Below the pieces are notes generated by a model, which had not been told where the DNA came from, ran no database searches, and worked only from the letters and a program-made list of their open reading frames with translations. The position numbers were made by a program, and so were the translations under genes. From positions 103,504-167,503 of the forward strand of contig JACDOD010000006.1 of the NCBI GenBank assembly GCA_017656265.1: a DNA stretch of 64,000 nt, given 5' to 3'. Origin of the DNA: Bacillaceae bacterium (lineage in GTDB: Bacteria > Bacillota > Bacilli > Bacillales > Alkalibacillaceae). This document shows, one piece after another, positions 26,417 to 35,456 of this stretch; the first letter of the stretch is position 1, and every line of letters starts with the position of its first letter.

Positions 26417-27295
26417 CTATTCCAGCCATCCTAAAATAAAAATAACCGATGCCACATACAATAAAATCGTGACGATTAGATGGCGGTCCTCCAATAATAC
26501 TTTCTCGGGTGCTCCGCCTTTTCCTTTCATATGGATCAAATATAAATAACGGAAAATTCCATAGATCACAATCGGGATGGTCCACATTAAATGAATCGTG
26601 TGTCCCGATGTAAAGGTAAACACAGCATAGCTGACAATTGTGGCGCTGGTTACAATGCCAATCAGCTGATCAAGAAAGGGCAGAGAATAGTGCTTTAATA
26701 CCTTTCGATGCTTCTCGTTTTTTTCTTTTAAAATTTGCAGTTCATGACGGCGTTTGCCAATGGCCAGGAATAAGGAAAGAAGCATGGTGCAGAGCAAAAA
26801 CCATGCGGTATAAGGCACTTCAATGACAACGGCACCGCCAATGGCCCTCAAGACAAATCCAGTTGCAATCATCATCAGATCGAGAATAACCACATGTTTA
26901 AGGCCAAAGCTGTACCCCAGATTCATCACGGTATAGATGAGCAAAATAAGAGCAAACATGGGCTCCATGATCAACGAAGTAAGGATGGCGATAATAAAAA
27001 GCAGAATCCCTACGGAAAGAGCCAGCCCCGGATTCAGTTCGCCGGAAGCCATGGGGCGATGTCTTTTTTCGGGATGCGCCCGGTCAGCCTCCCGGTCACG
27101 AAAGTCATTCACTATGTATATGCTGCTTGCTGTCATCGAAAAAGCAACAAATCCAAAGATACTTGTCATAACAGCATTCAGATCCGTCCATTTATACGAA
27201 AAAATAAGTGCCGCAAACAACAGCAGATTTTTCGTCCACTGCTTCGGCCGCAACTGTTCCCATAACAAATACACCGTACTGCGCCTACGATCCAT
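26417..27295 (-). CDS. UbiA-family polyprenyl-phosphate phosphoribosyltransferase (DPPR synthase-like)
   Basis: A 292-residue polytopic prenyltransferase. The first Mg-diphosphate motif is NDFRDREAD (residues 63-71) followed by PEKRHRPMASGEL, and the second region is YSFGLKHVVILD (128-139). The KQWTKNLLLFAALIF start and the PEKRHRPMASGEL string are characteristic of DPPR synthase, which transfers 5-phosphoribose from PRPP to decaprenyl phosphate, as opposed to quinone-pathway UbiA enzymes. The start at 27295 has GGAGG five bases away; a GTG at 27316 is less likely. As first gene of the minus-strand cluster it supplies the DprE1/DprE2 substrate after dephosphorylation; no phosphatase gene is visible here. 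Confidence 0.9.
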   Translation of the reverse strand: MDRRRSTVYLLWEQLRPKQWTKNLLLFAALIFSYKWTDLNAVMTSIFGFVAFSMTASSIYIVNDFRDREADRAHPEKRHRPMASGELNPGLALSVGILLFIIAILTSLIMEPMFALILLIYTVMNLGYSFGLKHVVILDLMMIATGFVLRAIGGAVVIEVPYTAWFLLCTMLLSLFLAIGKRRHELQILKEKNEKHRKVLKHYSLPFLDQLIGIVTSATIVSYAVFTFTSGHTIHLMWTIPIVIYGIFRYLYLIHMKGKGGAPEKVLLEDRHLIVTILLYVASVIFILGWLE

Positions 27296-27383
27296 AAAAT
27301 CCTCCATCCCACACACAAATAATTAATTTATGGTGCTGTCTATATAGTTCCTGTATTTATGGTATATATGATGGTATATATGG

Positions 27384-27493
27384 TGTGCCTGTCACCTGTC
27401 GAAAAATATGAGCGAACTTTCCCGTTATAAAAGGGTTTCATCAGCTCCAGATCCTCCCAAACCCATTCGACAGGTGCCAGGTACTTGTCGAAT
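27384..27493. repeat. Compound copy of the dispersed 20-bp element
   Basis: A plus copy, GTGCCTGTCACCTGTCGAA (27385-27403), and a compound inverted copy at 27467-27493 (TTCGACAGGTGCC then CAGGTACTTGTCGAA) enclose about 63 bases. The inner half is related in reverse complement to the element at 22915-22973. Confidence 0.8.
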
Positions 27494-27772
27494 ATTCTAA
27501 TTAAAGTATAGTACAAAACTAAAATCTTTGCCGCAATCCGTATTTATTCCCTCATTTGTAACAAATTGTTCAAAGTTTTTCGTTGAATCAGCCAAAAATT
27601 TCTTGTATAGTCTACAATGAAGTGACTGACCGGTCATACAGTAGCGGAAATATACATATTTGCATAACCAAAACAGAAGAAATTTCGCATTCACTCCCTT
27701 CCAAACAGAAAATTGTTTTCCATCGCAGACAAATATATTTTTGGGTTTAGACCTGCAGCTTTAAGGTGCCGG

Positions 27773-28194
27773 AAATCAGGGATCACGCACGAGGAATCAA
27801 GGCTCGTGCTCGAGAAATCAGGGCTCACGCGGCGGAAATCAGAGCTCGCGCATGAGAAATCAGGGCTCGCGCACCGGAAATCAGAGCTCACGCACGAGGA
27901 ATCAAGGCTCGTGCTCAAGAAATCAGGGCTCACGCGCCGGAAATCAGGGCTCGCGCACCGGAAATCAGAGCTCACGCACCGGAAATCAGGGCTTGCGCAC
28001 CGGAAATCAGGGTTCACGCACGAGAAATCAGGGTTCACGCAGCAGAAATCAGGGCTGACGCACCAGATATCAGGGTTCCCGCGCGCGAGATATCAGGGCT
28101 CACGCACGAGATATTAGGGCTCGCGCACCGGAAATCAGAGCTCACGCACCGGAAATCAGGGCTCACGTTCCAGAAATCAGGACTCGTACGCCGA
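27773..28194. repeat. 21-bp tandem array, TCAGGGCTCACGC family, array 2
   Basis: About 20 units of the 21-bp family found after murA start at 27773, with one two-base slip near 28080 (extra CG). Typical units read AAATCAGGGCTCACGCACCGG. As in array 1, several frames remain open because the period is a multiple of three, but no gene start is credible. It lies between the pentose-lipid cluster and the TetR gene. The remaining 27494-27772 and 28195-28340 hold nothing I can name. Confidence 0.9.
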
Positions 28195-28358
28195 AAATCA
28201 AATCTCCCTCTACATAACAGCAATTATTTTTAAGGGTGATTCGATTTTAAATAACAAATCCCAGAACAAGTTTCCAACTATCGCTATCAAGAACGCATTT
28301 TCGCGTCAAGCGTGCTCACGGTAAAATTTTCCAGAACGCGCTATCCAGAACACGTTAA

Positions 28359-28368
28359 TGAACGTTCA
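28359..28368 (+). promoter_or_regulatory. Palindrome upstream of the TetR gene (candidate operator)
   Basis: TGAACGTTCA is a perfect 10-bp palindrome, with flanking TAA/AGT, centred 30 bases before the TetR start. TetR repressors usually bind such sites near their own promoter, so autoregulation is plausible. This is inference. Confidence 0.5.
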
Positions 28369-28393
28369 GTCATGTATGAATGAGGAGTGTTCC

Positions 28394-29266
28394 ATGATGA
28401 ATGAAAAGAAAAAGCGAATGATTGAAACGGCTATTGATTTATTTGCCCATAAAGGCTTTCACGCGGTATCTGTAAAGGAAATTACCGACAATAGTGATGT
28501 ATCCAAAGGGACTTTTTATATTTATTTTGATTCAAAAGAAGATTTATTACTGTCGATTTACAAATACTATTATCAACTAATGATGGAGCGGATCGACCAG
28601 GTTCGAGCCCGGAATGCTGGGCCAAAAGATTCCCTTGCCAGTCAGATTCAGGTTTATTTTGAAACTTTAATCGACAATAAATCGTTTATCTTAATGTTGC
28701 TAAGAGAACAGGTTTCCATCGGCAAAAAGGTGGAAGAAACGATTCATGAAATCAAAAATCAGCAGATGGAATGGTCCAGGAGTAATTTAACAGCCATTTA
28801 TGGTTCTGACATTCAACCCTACATTATGGATGGAGTTATTATTTTACAGGGGTTGATTCAGATTTATTCTAAATGGTGTGTGATCGGTGACCATCACGAA
28901 ATGGATTATACCCGGCTTTCCCGGTTTATCGTGGAGCGGCTGGATGATTGTGTTCAGGGCATGATCCGATCAGGGGAGCCGCCGCTCATTCCCGATCTGG
29001 ATCTAACCAATTCCCTGACAGAGATCCTGAACAAGATGGGAAAAAAGCTGACCGAAATGGATTTGCAGCCAGATGAGAAAAAGGATCTCACTGAGGCGCT
29101 TGCCATTCTCAAACAGGAACTGGCAAAAGAAAGGCCAAACCCCATCCTTGTACAGGGAATTCTCGATCAGTTTAAATCGCTGAAACCATTGAAAGAGGAA
29201 TATGGTTCTCTTACTAAGCACGCGGCCATTCAGGCGATCAGCAATCAAAGGAGCGATCAGTCATGA
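28394..29266 (+). CDS. TetR/AcrR family regulator of the RND efflux operon
   Basis: A 290-residue regulator. The N-terminal TetR DNA-binding domain is clear: IETAIDLFAHKGFHAVSVKEITDNSDVSKGTFYIYFDSKEDLLLSIYKYY, with the helix-turn-helix about residues 25-45. The rest is a long ligand/dimerisation domain, longer than the usual 190-210 residues, with an added C-terminal helical region of about 90 residues. Its stop overlaps the adaptor start (ATGA), so it is the first gene of the efflux operon and probably represses it. GAGGAG at 28382-28387 selects ATG 28394 (or 28397) over the frame from 28358. Confidence 0.9.
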   Translation: MMNEKKKRMIETAIDLFAHKGFHAVSVKEITDNSDVSKGTFYIYFDSKEDLLLSIYKYYYQLMMERIDQVRARNAGPKDSLASQIQVYFETLIDNKSFILMLLREQVSIGKKVEETIHEIKNQQMEWSRSNLTAIYGSDIQPYIMDGVIILQGLIQIYSKWCVIGDHHEMDYTRLSRFIVERLDDCVQGMIRSGEPPLIPDLDLTNSLTEILNKMGKKLTEMDLQPDEKKDLTEALAILKQELAKERPNPILVQGILDQFKSLKPLKEEYGSLTKHAAIQAISNQRSDQS

Positions 29267-30600
29267 AACGAATTTCTATCCTCATCGGACTTATCCTAAT
29301 CATTCTTGCCGGCTGTGCCCAGAGTTCCGTTACTCAAGGTGACCAGCCCGAACCCGTTACTCCCGTTGAAATCACAAACGTAACAAGAGGGGATCTGCAA
29401 AAAGAGCACGAAATTTTTGGGCGTGCGATGCCCGGTGACAGTGAAGCGGTGATCCCGAAAACATCCGGCGAGTTGATTGAGCTCAACGTTGAAAAAGGAG
29501 ACGTCGTGGAAAAGGGGCAAGTAATTGGAAAAATGGATCCAGAATCCATTCAAAACCAGATCGAGCTACAGGAAATCGCCGTAGCTCAGGCTCAGACCCA
29601 GCTGGATAATGTCATCGTAAGCAAGGAGCAAGCCCAGTCCGCACTGGAAAATGCACAGCTCCAGCGTGATGAAGCTGCCCGCAGCAATGAAGAAGACGGA
29701 AATACATCTCTGGCCGTCGAAAATGCCCGAATCCAGTGGGAGCAGGCCCAAAAAAATCTGGAGCGGATGGAAGAATTGTACGAAGCGGGAGCCATTCCCC
29801 TTACCCAATTAGAGCAGGCTCAGATTCAGGAACAGCAGGCCAGGATCGCCTATGAACAGGCTCAAAATCAGGCTGAATCCGGTGAAAGGTCAGTGGAACA
29901 GGCTGACAACGCCGTTATCCAGGCAGAGCAGCGTCTGAAACAGGCTGAAATCGGAGTGGAACAGGCCCGTCTGCAGCTGCAGCAGGCCCGGACTCAGCTT
30001 CAGCAAACCAAAAATCAGCTCGATAATACCGCCATTAAAGCAACCATTTCGGGGATTGTCACCGAAGTAAATGGCAAAGAAGGAGGACTCGTATCCAATA
30101 CGCAGCCTCTTGCTACCATTATTTCCCTAAACCCAATTAAAATTCAGGCTAACGTTAGTGCCGATGAACTGCCATTATTCCAAAAAGGAGAAGAGGTGAA
30201 TGTGTACATTCATCCATTAGACAAAGCCCAAAAAGCAGTCGTTACCTATATTTCACCGGTCGTGGGCGATAACGGCATGTACACGGTGGAAGCTGAACTC
30301 GAAAATAACAATGAGGAAATTAAGCCCGGGATGATGGTGAGCTTCCAGCTTCCGCAGACAACCGTCAGCGATCAGCTGCTGGTTCCGACAAGTGCAGTGG
30401 TAGAGCAGGGCGATTCGGCCTATGTGTTTATTGTAGAAAACGATCGGGCCGTCCAGAAAGAGATAACCATTATTGAAACCCAGACAGCATTTACAGCCAT
30501 TGAAGGAGATATCAAACCAGGGGATCAAGTGGTCATCAAAGGCCAGCTAACCTTAACAGACGGCAACAAAGTACAGATCATGAAGGAGGATCAGCAATGA
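29263..30600 (+). CDS. RND efflux membrane-fusion lipoprotein (adaptor)
   Basis: A 445-residue lipoprotein adaptor of the HlyD/AcrA family: signal peptide with lipobox LAGC, barrel-sandwich lipoyl half (VIPKTSGELIELNVEKGDVVEKGQVIGKMDP), a long alpha-helical coiled-coil hairpin rich in Gln, Ala and Glu (about residues 105-255), the second lipoyl half (TAISGIVTEVNGKEGGLVS in part), then beta-barrel and membrane-proximal domains. The coiled-coil hairpin is unusually long and repetitive. In RND systems such a hairpin contacts an outer-membrane factor, which fits the TolC-like gene downstream. Start and stop overlap their neighbours. Confidence 0.92.
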   Translation: MKRISILIGLILIILAGCAQSSVTQGDQPEPVTPVEITNVTRGDLQKEHEIFGRAMPGDSEAVIPKTSGELIELNVEKGDVVEKGQVIGKMDPESIQNQIELQEIAVAQAQTQLDNVIVSKEQAQSALENAQLQRDEAARSNEEDGNTSLAVENARIQWEQAQKNLERMEELYEAGAIPLTQLEQAQIQEQQARIAYEQAQNQAESGERSVEQADNAVIQAEQRLKQAEIGVEQARLQLQQARTQLQQTKNQLDNTAIKATISGIVTEVNGKEGGLVSNTQPLATIISLNPIKIQANVSADELPLFQKGEEVNVYIHPLDKAQKAVVTYISPVVGDNGMYTVEAELENNNEEIKPGMMVSFQLPQTTVSDQLLVPTSAVVEQGDSAYVFIVENDRAVQKEITIIETQTAFTAIEGDIKPGDQVVIKGQLTLTDGNKVQIMKEDQQ

Positions 30601-33600
30601 AACTCGTAGACCTATCTGTACGGCGGCCCGTTGGCGTCACCATGCTAGTGATCGCCATCCTTGCATTGGGATTCGTTTCGTTTCGTAACCTGGCCATTGA
30701 CTTGTATCCAGAAATTGAGCTGCCTATCGCGGTGGTATCCACCAGTTATGAAGGGGCAGCACCCCAGGAAGTGGAAAATCTCATCAGCCGACCGATCGAA
30801 TCGGCTGTCAGTACCATCGAAGGAATCGATACCGTTCAATCCCAGTCTCAATCAGGAGCTTCTCTGGTTGTTCTGATGTTTAATAACGGAGTCAATCTCG
30901 ATCAGGCTCTAATCGACGTCAGGGAAGCCGTTGATCGGGTGAAAGGCATACTTCCTGAAGATGCCGGTGAACCAAACGTGCTGAAATTTGATCCCCAGCA
31001 AATCCCGGTGATGTGGATCGGCCTTACTGGATCAGATCCGGTGGCGCTGAAGCAGGTAGCAGATGACCGCGTAGTTCCTTATTTGGAACGGCAGGAAGGG
31101 GTAGGGTCCGTTACCGTTGAGGGCGGAAAAGAACCCGTCATTCATGTAGTTTTAAAGCAGGAGCAGCTGACCAACTACGGCCTCAGCGCATCCGCTCTGG
31201 TTCAGGCGATCAATGCAGCCAACCAATCTGCATCAGCCGGCGTGATTGACAAAGGAGATCAGGATCTCCAAATTCGGATCCAGGGAGAATACGAGTCTAT
31301 AGCAGACATTGAAAAAACATTAATTCAGACACCAGCCGGCGAACAGCTCTATTTGCAGGATGTAGCGGATATTGTTGAAACGTATAAAAAACAAAATACC
31401 CTGTCCATTGTCAATGGCGAACCAGCCGTCGTATTATCCATCTTGAAAAAATCAGCCGGCAACACCGTACAGGTAGCCGATGAAATATACAAAGCCATGG
31501 ACGAAATCCGGCCGAAACTGCCGGACGAAGTATCACTGGATGTCGTATTTGACACATCCGTCTTTATTCGGCAGTCCATTGATTCGGTCATGCGTAATAT
31601 GATTGCAGGAGGCGTGTTTTCAGTATTGGTCCTTCTCTTATTTTTAAAAAGCTTTCGAGCGACCATTGTGATTGGTCTATCCATACCGATTGCTATTATT
31701 TCAACCTTTACCCTGATGTATTTTACCGGTGAAACATTGAACGTACTGACTATGGGTGGTCTGGCCCTCGGAATCGGCATGATGGTGGATTCATCCATCG
31801 TTATTCTTGAACATATTGTCAGTTACAGGCAAAGGGGGTACTCCCTGATCGAGGCCGCCAAACAAGGCGGGTCCGAACTTGTTCCGGCTGTGATCGCATC
31901 CACCACGACAACCCTGGTTGTCTTCTTGCCGATCGTATTTGTTGAAGGGCTGGCGTCGGAACTGTTTACCCCACTGGCTTTAACGGTTTCCTTTTCCTTA
32001 ATTGCATCGCTGGTGGTATCGATTACCCTGATCCCGATGCTTTCGTCCAAATTGCTGACCAAATCATTTGAAACTGAAGGACGCCGTTATTGGTTCGACC
32101 GTTTAATGGAAAAAATGTATGATATCTATCGCGGTATGCTTCGGTTTGTCTTAAATCACCGGAAAACAACAGTATTTTCAACCATTGTCCTGATCATTGC
32201 TAGTTTTTCAGTTGTTCCATTTATCGGAACGTCCTTTATTCCACCATCAGATCAGGGACAGCTGGAAATAAGGGTTACCGCACCTGAAGGAACATCGCTG
32301 GAAACGACACAGCAAATCACCGATCAAATCAATGAAAAACTCGAAAATTATCAGGACATCCTGGAAGCCAGTTATTTGAATATTGCTGGTGGAGGTTTTG
32401 AAGGATTTGGTGGCAGTGCCAATGAAGCTACTTACACCATCCAGCTGATTCCGCCTGATGACCGGGAGATCACCACCCAGGAAGTCGTGGCCTCCCTCAG
32501 TGAAGAAGTCCAAACCATTCCTGGTGCGGAAATTATCGTCAGGGAAATGAGTGCTGGCCTTGGCACAGGTGACCCGGTACAGATTCAACTGAATGGCCCG
32601 GACTATGGCGTGCTGAAAGAAATCGCTGACCAGGTCGTCTGGATGATTTCAGGTATTGAAGGTGTGGAAAACCCAGAATCTTCCGCATCGGAAGGGCGTC
32701 CAGAAATCCAGGTAGATATTGACCGGGATGTCGCCGGTCAATACGGCTTAACCTATCAGCAGGTTATGAGCCAGGTACAGTTAGGATTTAATGGCCAGAT
32801 TGCAACCCGATACCGGACGGGAGGCGATGAAATTGACGTGCGCATCGTTCTTCCCGAAGAAAAACGGGAGTCTATTGAAGATTTGGAGACCCTGTTAATC
32901 CAGACACCGGCTGGCCAGATGATCCCACTATCGGCAGTTGCTGATTTAAGACAGGTGCAGGGTCCGGTATCCCTTCTCAGGGAAAACCAGCAGCGCCAGA
33001 TTAATGTAACCAGCGACATTGTAGGAAGGGATCTCGGAAGCATTACAGCGGATATTCAGACCCGGCTGGATAGCATGAATTTCCCGGAAGGATATTCATT
33101 TACTATCGGCGGGCAGGCAGAAGATATGATGGAATCATTCCAGCAGCTTGCACTGGCCCTGGTCTTTTCAATCTTCCTGGTATATGCCGTTATGGCGATC
33201 CAGTTTGAAAATTACTTATATCCATTTGTCATAATGTTTTCCATGCCAGCAACCGTCATCGGGGTACTGTTTGGATTATTTATCACCCAGAAACCGCTTA
33301 GCTTGCCGGCCTTTGTAGGTGTGATCATGCTTGCCGGAATCGTTGTAAACAATGCCATTGTGCTCGTAGACTACATCAATATTTTAAGGAGAAAAGGGAT
33401 TGACCGTTACGAAGCGATTATGGAAGCGGGTCCGAGCCGCCTGCGTCCAATCTTGATGACGACTCTGACGACTGTGCTCGGAATGGTGCCGCTGTCCCTC
33501 GGCTGGGGGCAGGGAGCCGAAGCCCAGCAGCCGCTGGCCATCGTCATTATCTTTGGTCTCACCGTTTCCATGTTTTTTACCCTGCTCCTGATTCCAGTCG

Positions 33601-33680
33601 TCTACACCTATTTCGACGACCTGCCAAAGCTAAGGGCAAAAATTGGCGGTTTGTTCCGGAGAACGAAGACGAGTCAGTGA
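30597..33680 (+). CDS. RND family efflux transporter (AcrB/SwrC-like)
   Basis: A 1,027-residue proton-driven exporter with twelve membrane helices and two large extracytoplasmic loops, each following TM1 and TM7. Landmarks are SVRRPVGVTMLVIAILALGFVSF at the N-terminus, PQEVENLISRPIESAVSTIEGI, the TM4 proton-relay segment GIGMMVDSSIVILEHI (Asp then Ser, as in the SwrC-like group), and the second-half GVIMLAGIVVNNAIVLVDYIN. B. subtilis has one such pump, SwrC, which exports surfactin. The start overlaps the adaptor stop (ATGA), so expression is coupled. Confidence 0.94.
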   Translation: MKLVDLSVRRPVGVTMLVIAILALGFVSFRNLAIDLYPEIELPIAVVSTSYEGAAPQEVENLISRPIESAVSTIEGIDTVQSQSQSGASLVVLMFNNGVNLDQALIDVREAVDRVKGILPEDAGEPNVLKFDPQQIPVMWIGLTGSDPVALKQVADDRVVPYLERQEGVGSVTVEGGKEPVIHVVLKQEQLTNYGLSASALVQAINAANQSASAGVIDKGDQDLQIRIQGEYESIADIEKTLIQTPAGEQLYLQDVADIVETYKKQNTLSIVNGEPAVVLSILKKSAGNTVQVADEIYKAMDEIRPKLPDEVSLDVVFDTSVFIRQSIDSVMRNMIAGGVFSVLVLLLFLKSFRATIVIGLSIPIAIISTFTLMYFTGETLNVLTMGGLALGIGMMVDSSIVILEHIVSYRQRGYSLIEAAKQGGSELVPAVIASTTTTLVVFLPIVFVEGLASELFTPLALTVSFSLIASLVVSITLIPMLSSKLLTKSFETEGRRYWFDRLMEKMYDIYRGMLRFVLNHRKTTVFSTIVLIIASFSVVPFIGTSFIPPSDQGQLEIRVTAPEGTSLETTQQITDQINEKLENYQDILEASYLNIAGGGFEGFGGSANEATYTIQLIPPDDREITTQEVVASLSEEVQTIPGAEIIVREMSAGLGTGDPVQIQLNGPDYGVLKEIADQVVWMISGIEGVENPESSASEGRPEIQVDIDRDVAGQYGLTYQQVMSQVQLGFNGQIATRYRTGGDEIDVRIVLPEEKRESIEDLETLLIQTPAGQMIPLSAVADLRQVQGPVSLLRENQQRQINVTSDIVGRDLGSITADIQTRLDSMNFPEGYSFTIGGQAEDMMESFQQLALALVFSIFLVYAVMAIQFENYLYPFVIMFSMPATVIGVLFGLFITQKPLSLPAFVGVIMLAGIVVNNAIVLVDYINILRRKGIDRYEAIMEAGPSRLRPILMTTLTTVLGMVPLSLGWGQGAEAQQPLAIVIIFGLTVSMFFTLLLIPVVYTYFDDLPKLRAKIGGLFRRTKTSQ

Positions 33681-33888
33681 TGACGTATTGTAATTGTTCA
33701 AAAAAATTTACGGTTTGCATGTTTTTAAAAATAGCGCTATTAAGAACCCATATGGATGTGTAGAAAATGCAGTGAATAAAGCGTCCCATGTTTAAACAAA
33801 TGATTAAATTATTCATGACAGCATCAGAAACCGGGAGTCTGTGCCGGCTGGCAGGTCCCGGGGCATCTGATGCGGGGAGGTGACCGGA

Positions 33889-35211
33889 GTGTTAAACAGC
33901 AAAAGAAAAATATTGATTCCTGCCGTTGCAGCAGGGTTGTTCCTATTTCCTCAAACCGGAAGCGTAAGCAATACATTAACCATTGATCAGGCTGCAAAAC
34001 AAATGGAGGAACAAGATCTGGAGAACCAGAAGCGGGACATTGAAGAGCTTGATTCTGACGTCCAAATCTATCAATCTAATTTTCAGGATGAGTTAGAAGA
34101 TATTCAGGATATCCAGTCAGAATATCAGGAAGAAGCACAAGATGCTGCCCTTGAACTGCAAATCTATCAGCAGCTTTATAACTACTGGTTTCTCAAAGAG
34201 AAATATGCGTTGACAGAAGATAATCTCGAACTGGCGGAAGAAGATTTAGCCATGACCGAAAAGCGGTATAAGCAAGGAACAGCGTCCAAATCAGAGTACA
34301 ATCAGGCCAAACAAAATTTTAACAGCCAGACGGCAAACCTGGCCAATATGGAAGCCCAGCTCAATAATTTGCGGACGATGCTCAATCAGGATTTAAAACA
34401 GCCCCTTGATCAGGAAATTCAACTTGATTCACCCGCGTTTAAGCCGCTTTCCCGGTCCGATTATAACAGTGAAAAAGTCATGGAGGACGTGCGGAAAAAT
34501 GATGAATCGCTGAGGCTTTACCGGACCATCGTCTACACGTACGAAGATATTTTGGATGAAATCGACGACCTGAACTCCATGTCTGGCGGAACCAGTGCGA
34601 TGACAGCACCTTTACAGGAACAGCTTGACAAAGTGGAGCAGGAACTGGTAGCTATGCAAACGCCTCTGAACATTCCTGTACCAGCAGGCGCATCACAGGA
34701 AGTCCAGGATTCTATTCAGGCAATCCAGACTGAACTTTCCAGCCAAAAGCAGCGGGATTTATTAATTCTGCAGGGTCAGGCAGCCATGCTTCAGACGCAA
34801 ATTAACCAAATAAAAGCTCAGGCTCCAGATGCTGCACCACTTTCAACGGCAAAAGAAGAATTGGAAGAATACTACGAAGATATGCTACATAATGCGCGCA
34901 TTGATCTGATCAAACAGGAAGAACAGCTGACTTATCAGGCACGCCAGTATGAAGAACAATTTGAAAAACTGCATAAACAAATAGAAACTTACGAAGAAAA
35001 CATCGATTTTGCCAGGGAAATGTATCAAATGCAGCGAATCCAGTATAAAAACGGAATGATTACACAAAGGACACTGGAACAAAGCCGACTTGGAATCCGC
35101 CAGGCCCAGATGCAGCTGCTCCAGGCACAAAAAGACTACATGCTCCTCAAAAAGGAATTTGAACTGTTCAAAGAAGGAAAACTCCCCGGCGGAACCACCG
35201 GAGGATTTTAA
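33889..35211 (+). CDS. TolC-like coiled-coil protein of the RND operon
   Basis: A 440-residue exported protein with a signal-like N-terminus (LNSKRKILIPAVAAGLFLFPQ) and a largely alpha-helical body. Two segments have the internal-repeat signature of outer-membrane efflux factors: RYKQGTASKSEYNQAKQNF...LNNLRTMLNQDL (about residues 128-168) and IQYKNGMITQRTLEQSRLGIRQAQMQLLQAQKDY (about 383-416). A monoderm has no outer membrane, so how it works is unclear; it may form a tunnel across the wall or a scaffold. The GTG at 33889 lies eight bases from GGAGG. It follows the RND gene after 208 bases and ends at a strong terminator. Confidence 0.8.
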   Translation: MLNSKRKILIPAVAAGLFLFPQTGSVSNTLTIDQAAKQMEEQDLENQKRDIEELDSDVQIYQSNFQDELEDIQDIQSEYQEEAQDAALELQIYQQLYNYWFLKEKYALTEDNLELAEEDLAMTEKRYKQGTASKSEYNQAKQNFNSQTANLANMEAQLNNLRTMLNQDLKQPLDQEIQLDSPAFKPLSRSDYNSEKVMEDVRKNDESLRLYRTIVYTYEDILDEIDDLNSMSGGTSAMTAPLQEQLDKVEQELVAMQTPLNIPVPAGASQEVQDSIQAIQTELSSQKQRDLLILQGQAAMLQTQINQIKAQAPDAAPLSTAKEELEEYYEDMLHNARIDLIKQEEQLTYQARQYEEQFEKLHKQIETYEENIDFAREMYQMQRIQYKNGMITQRTLEQSRLGIRQAQMQLLQAQKDYMLLKKEFELFKEGKLPGGTTGGF

Positions 35212-35218
35212 AAAGAAA

Positions 35219-35266
35219 AAACCAGAAGAGCCGAGCGCACACGCGCCCGGCTCTTCTGGTTTTTTC
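35219..35266 (+). terminator. Intrinsic terminator of the efflux operon
   Basis: A long GC-rich stem (AACCAGAAGAGCCG...CGGCTCTTCTGGTT) with a CGCACACGCGC-type loop is followed by T residues. Confidence 0.92.
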
Positions 35267-35301
35267 ATACCCTATGTATGTGGGACCTGTTCCCCGTATA
35301 A

Positions 35302-35420
35302 GGTGCCTGTCCTGCGCATATGGTGCCTGTCACTTGTCGAATGATTTTGTTGGCCTAAAAGGAATTTAGCCTACTGTTCGGGCCCCAGCCCCCCACTGAA
35401 TGTGCCTGTCACTTGTCGAA
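35302..35420. repeat. Three direct copies of the dispersed 20-bp element
   Basis: A partial copy (GGTGCCTGTCC) at 35302-35312 and full copies at 35322-35341 and 35402-35420 lie in the same orientation between the efflux terminator and the next convergent gene. Confidence 0.8.
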
Positions 35421-35456
35421 AAATCTTTATCTGAAAAATCCTTATCCCAGAAAGTT

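Noticed and set aside
26894..27326. Plus-strand frames of 123 and 129 codons opposite the UbiA gene
   Set aside because: They lie entirely on the opposite strand of a well-supported prenyltransferase and resemble no protein.
27713..28117. 134-codon frame over the second 21-bp array
   Set aside because: Same reason: it is repetitive heptapeptide text, open in several frames and strands, without a credible start.
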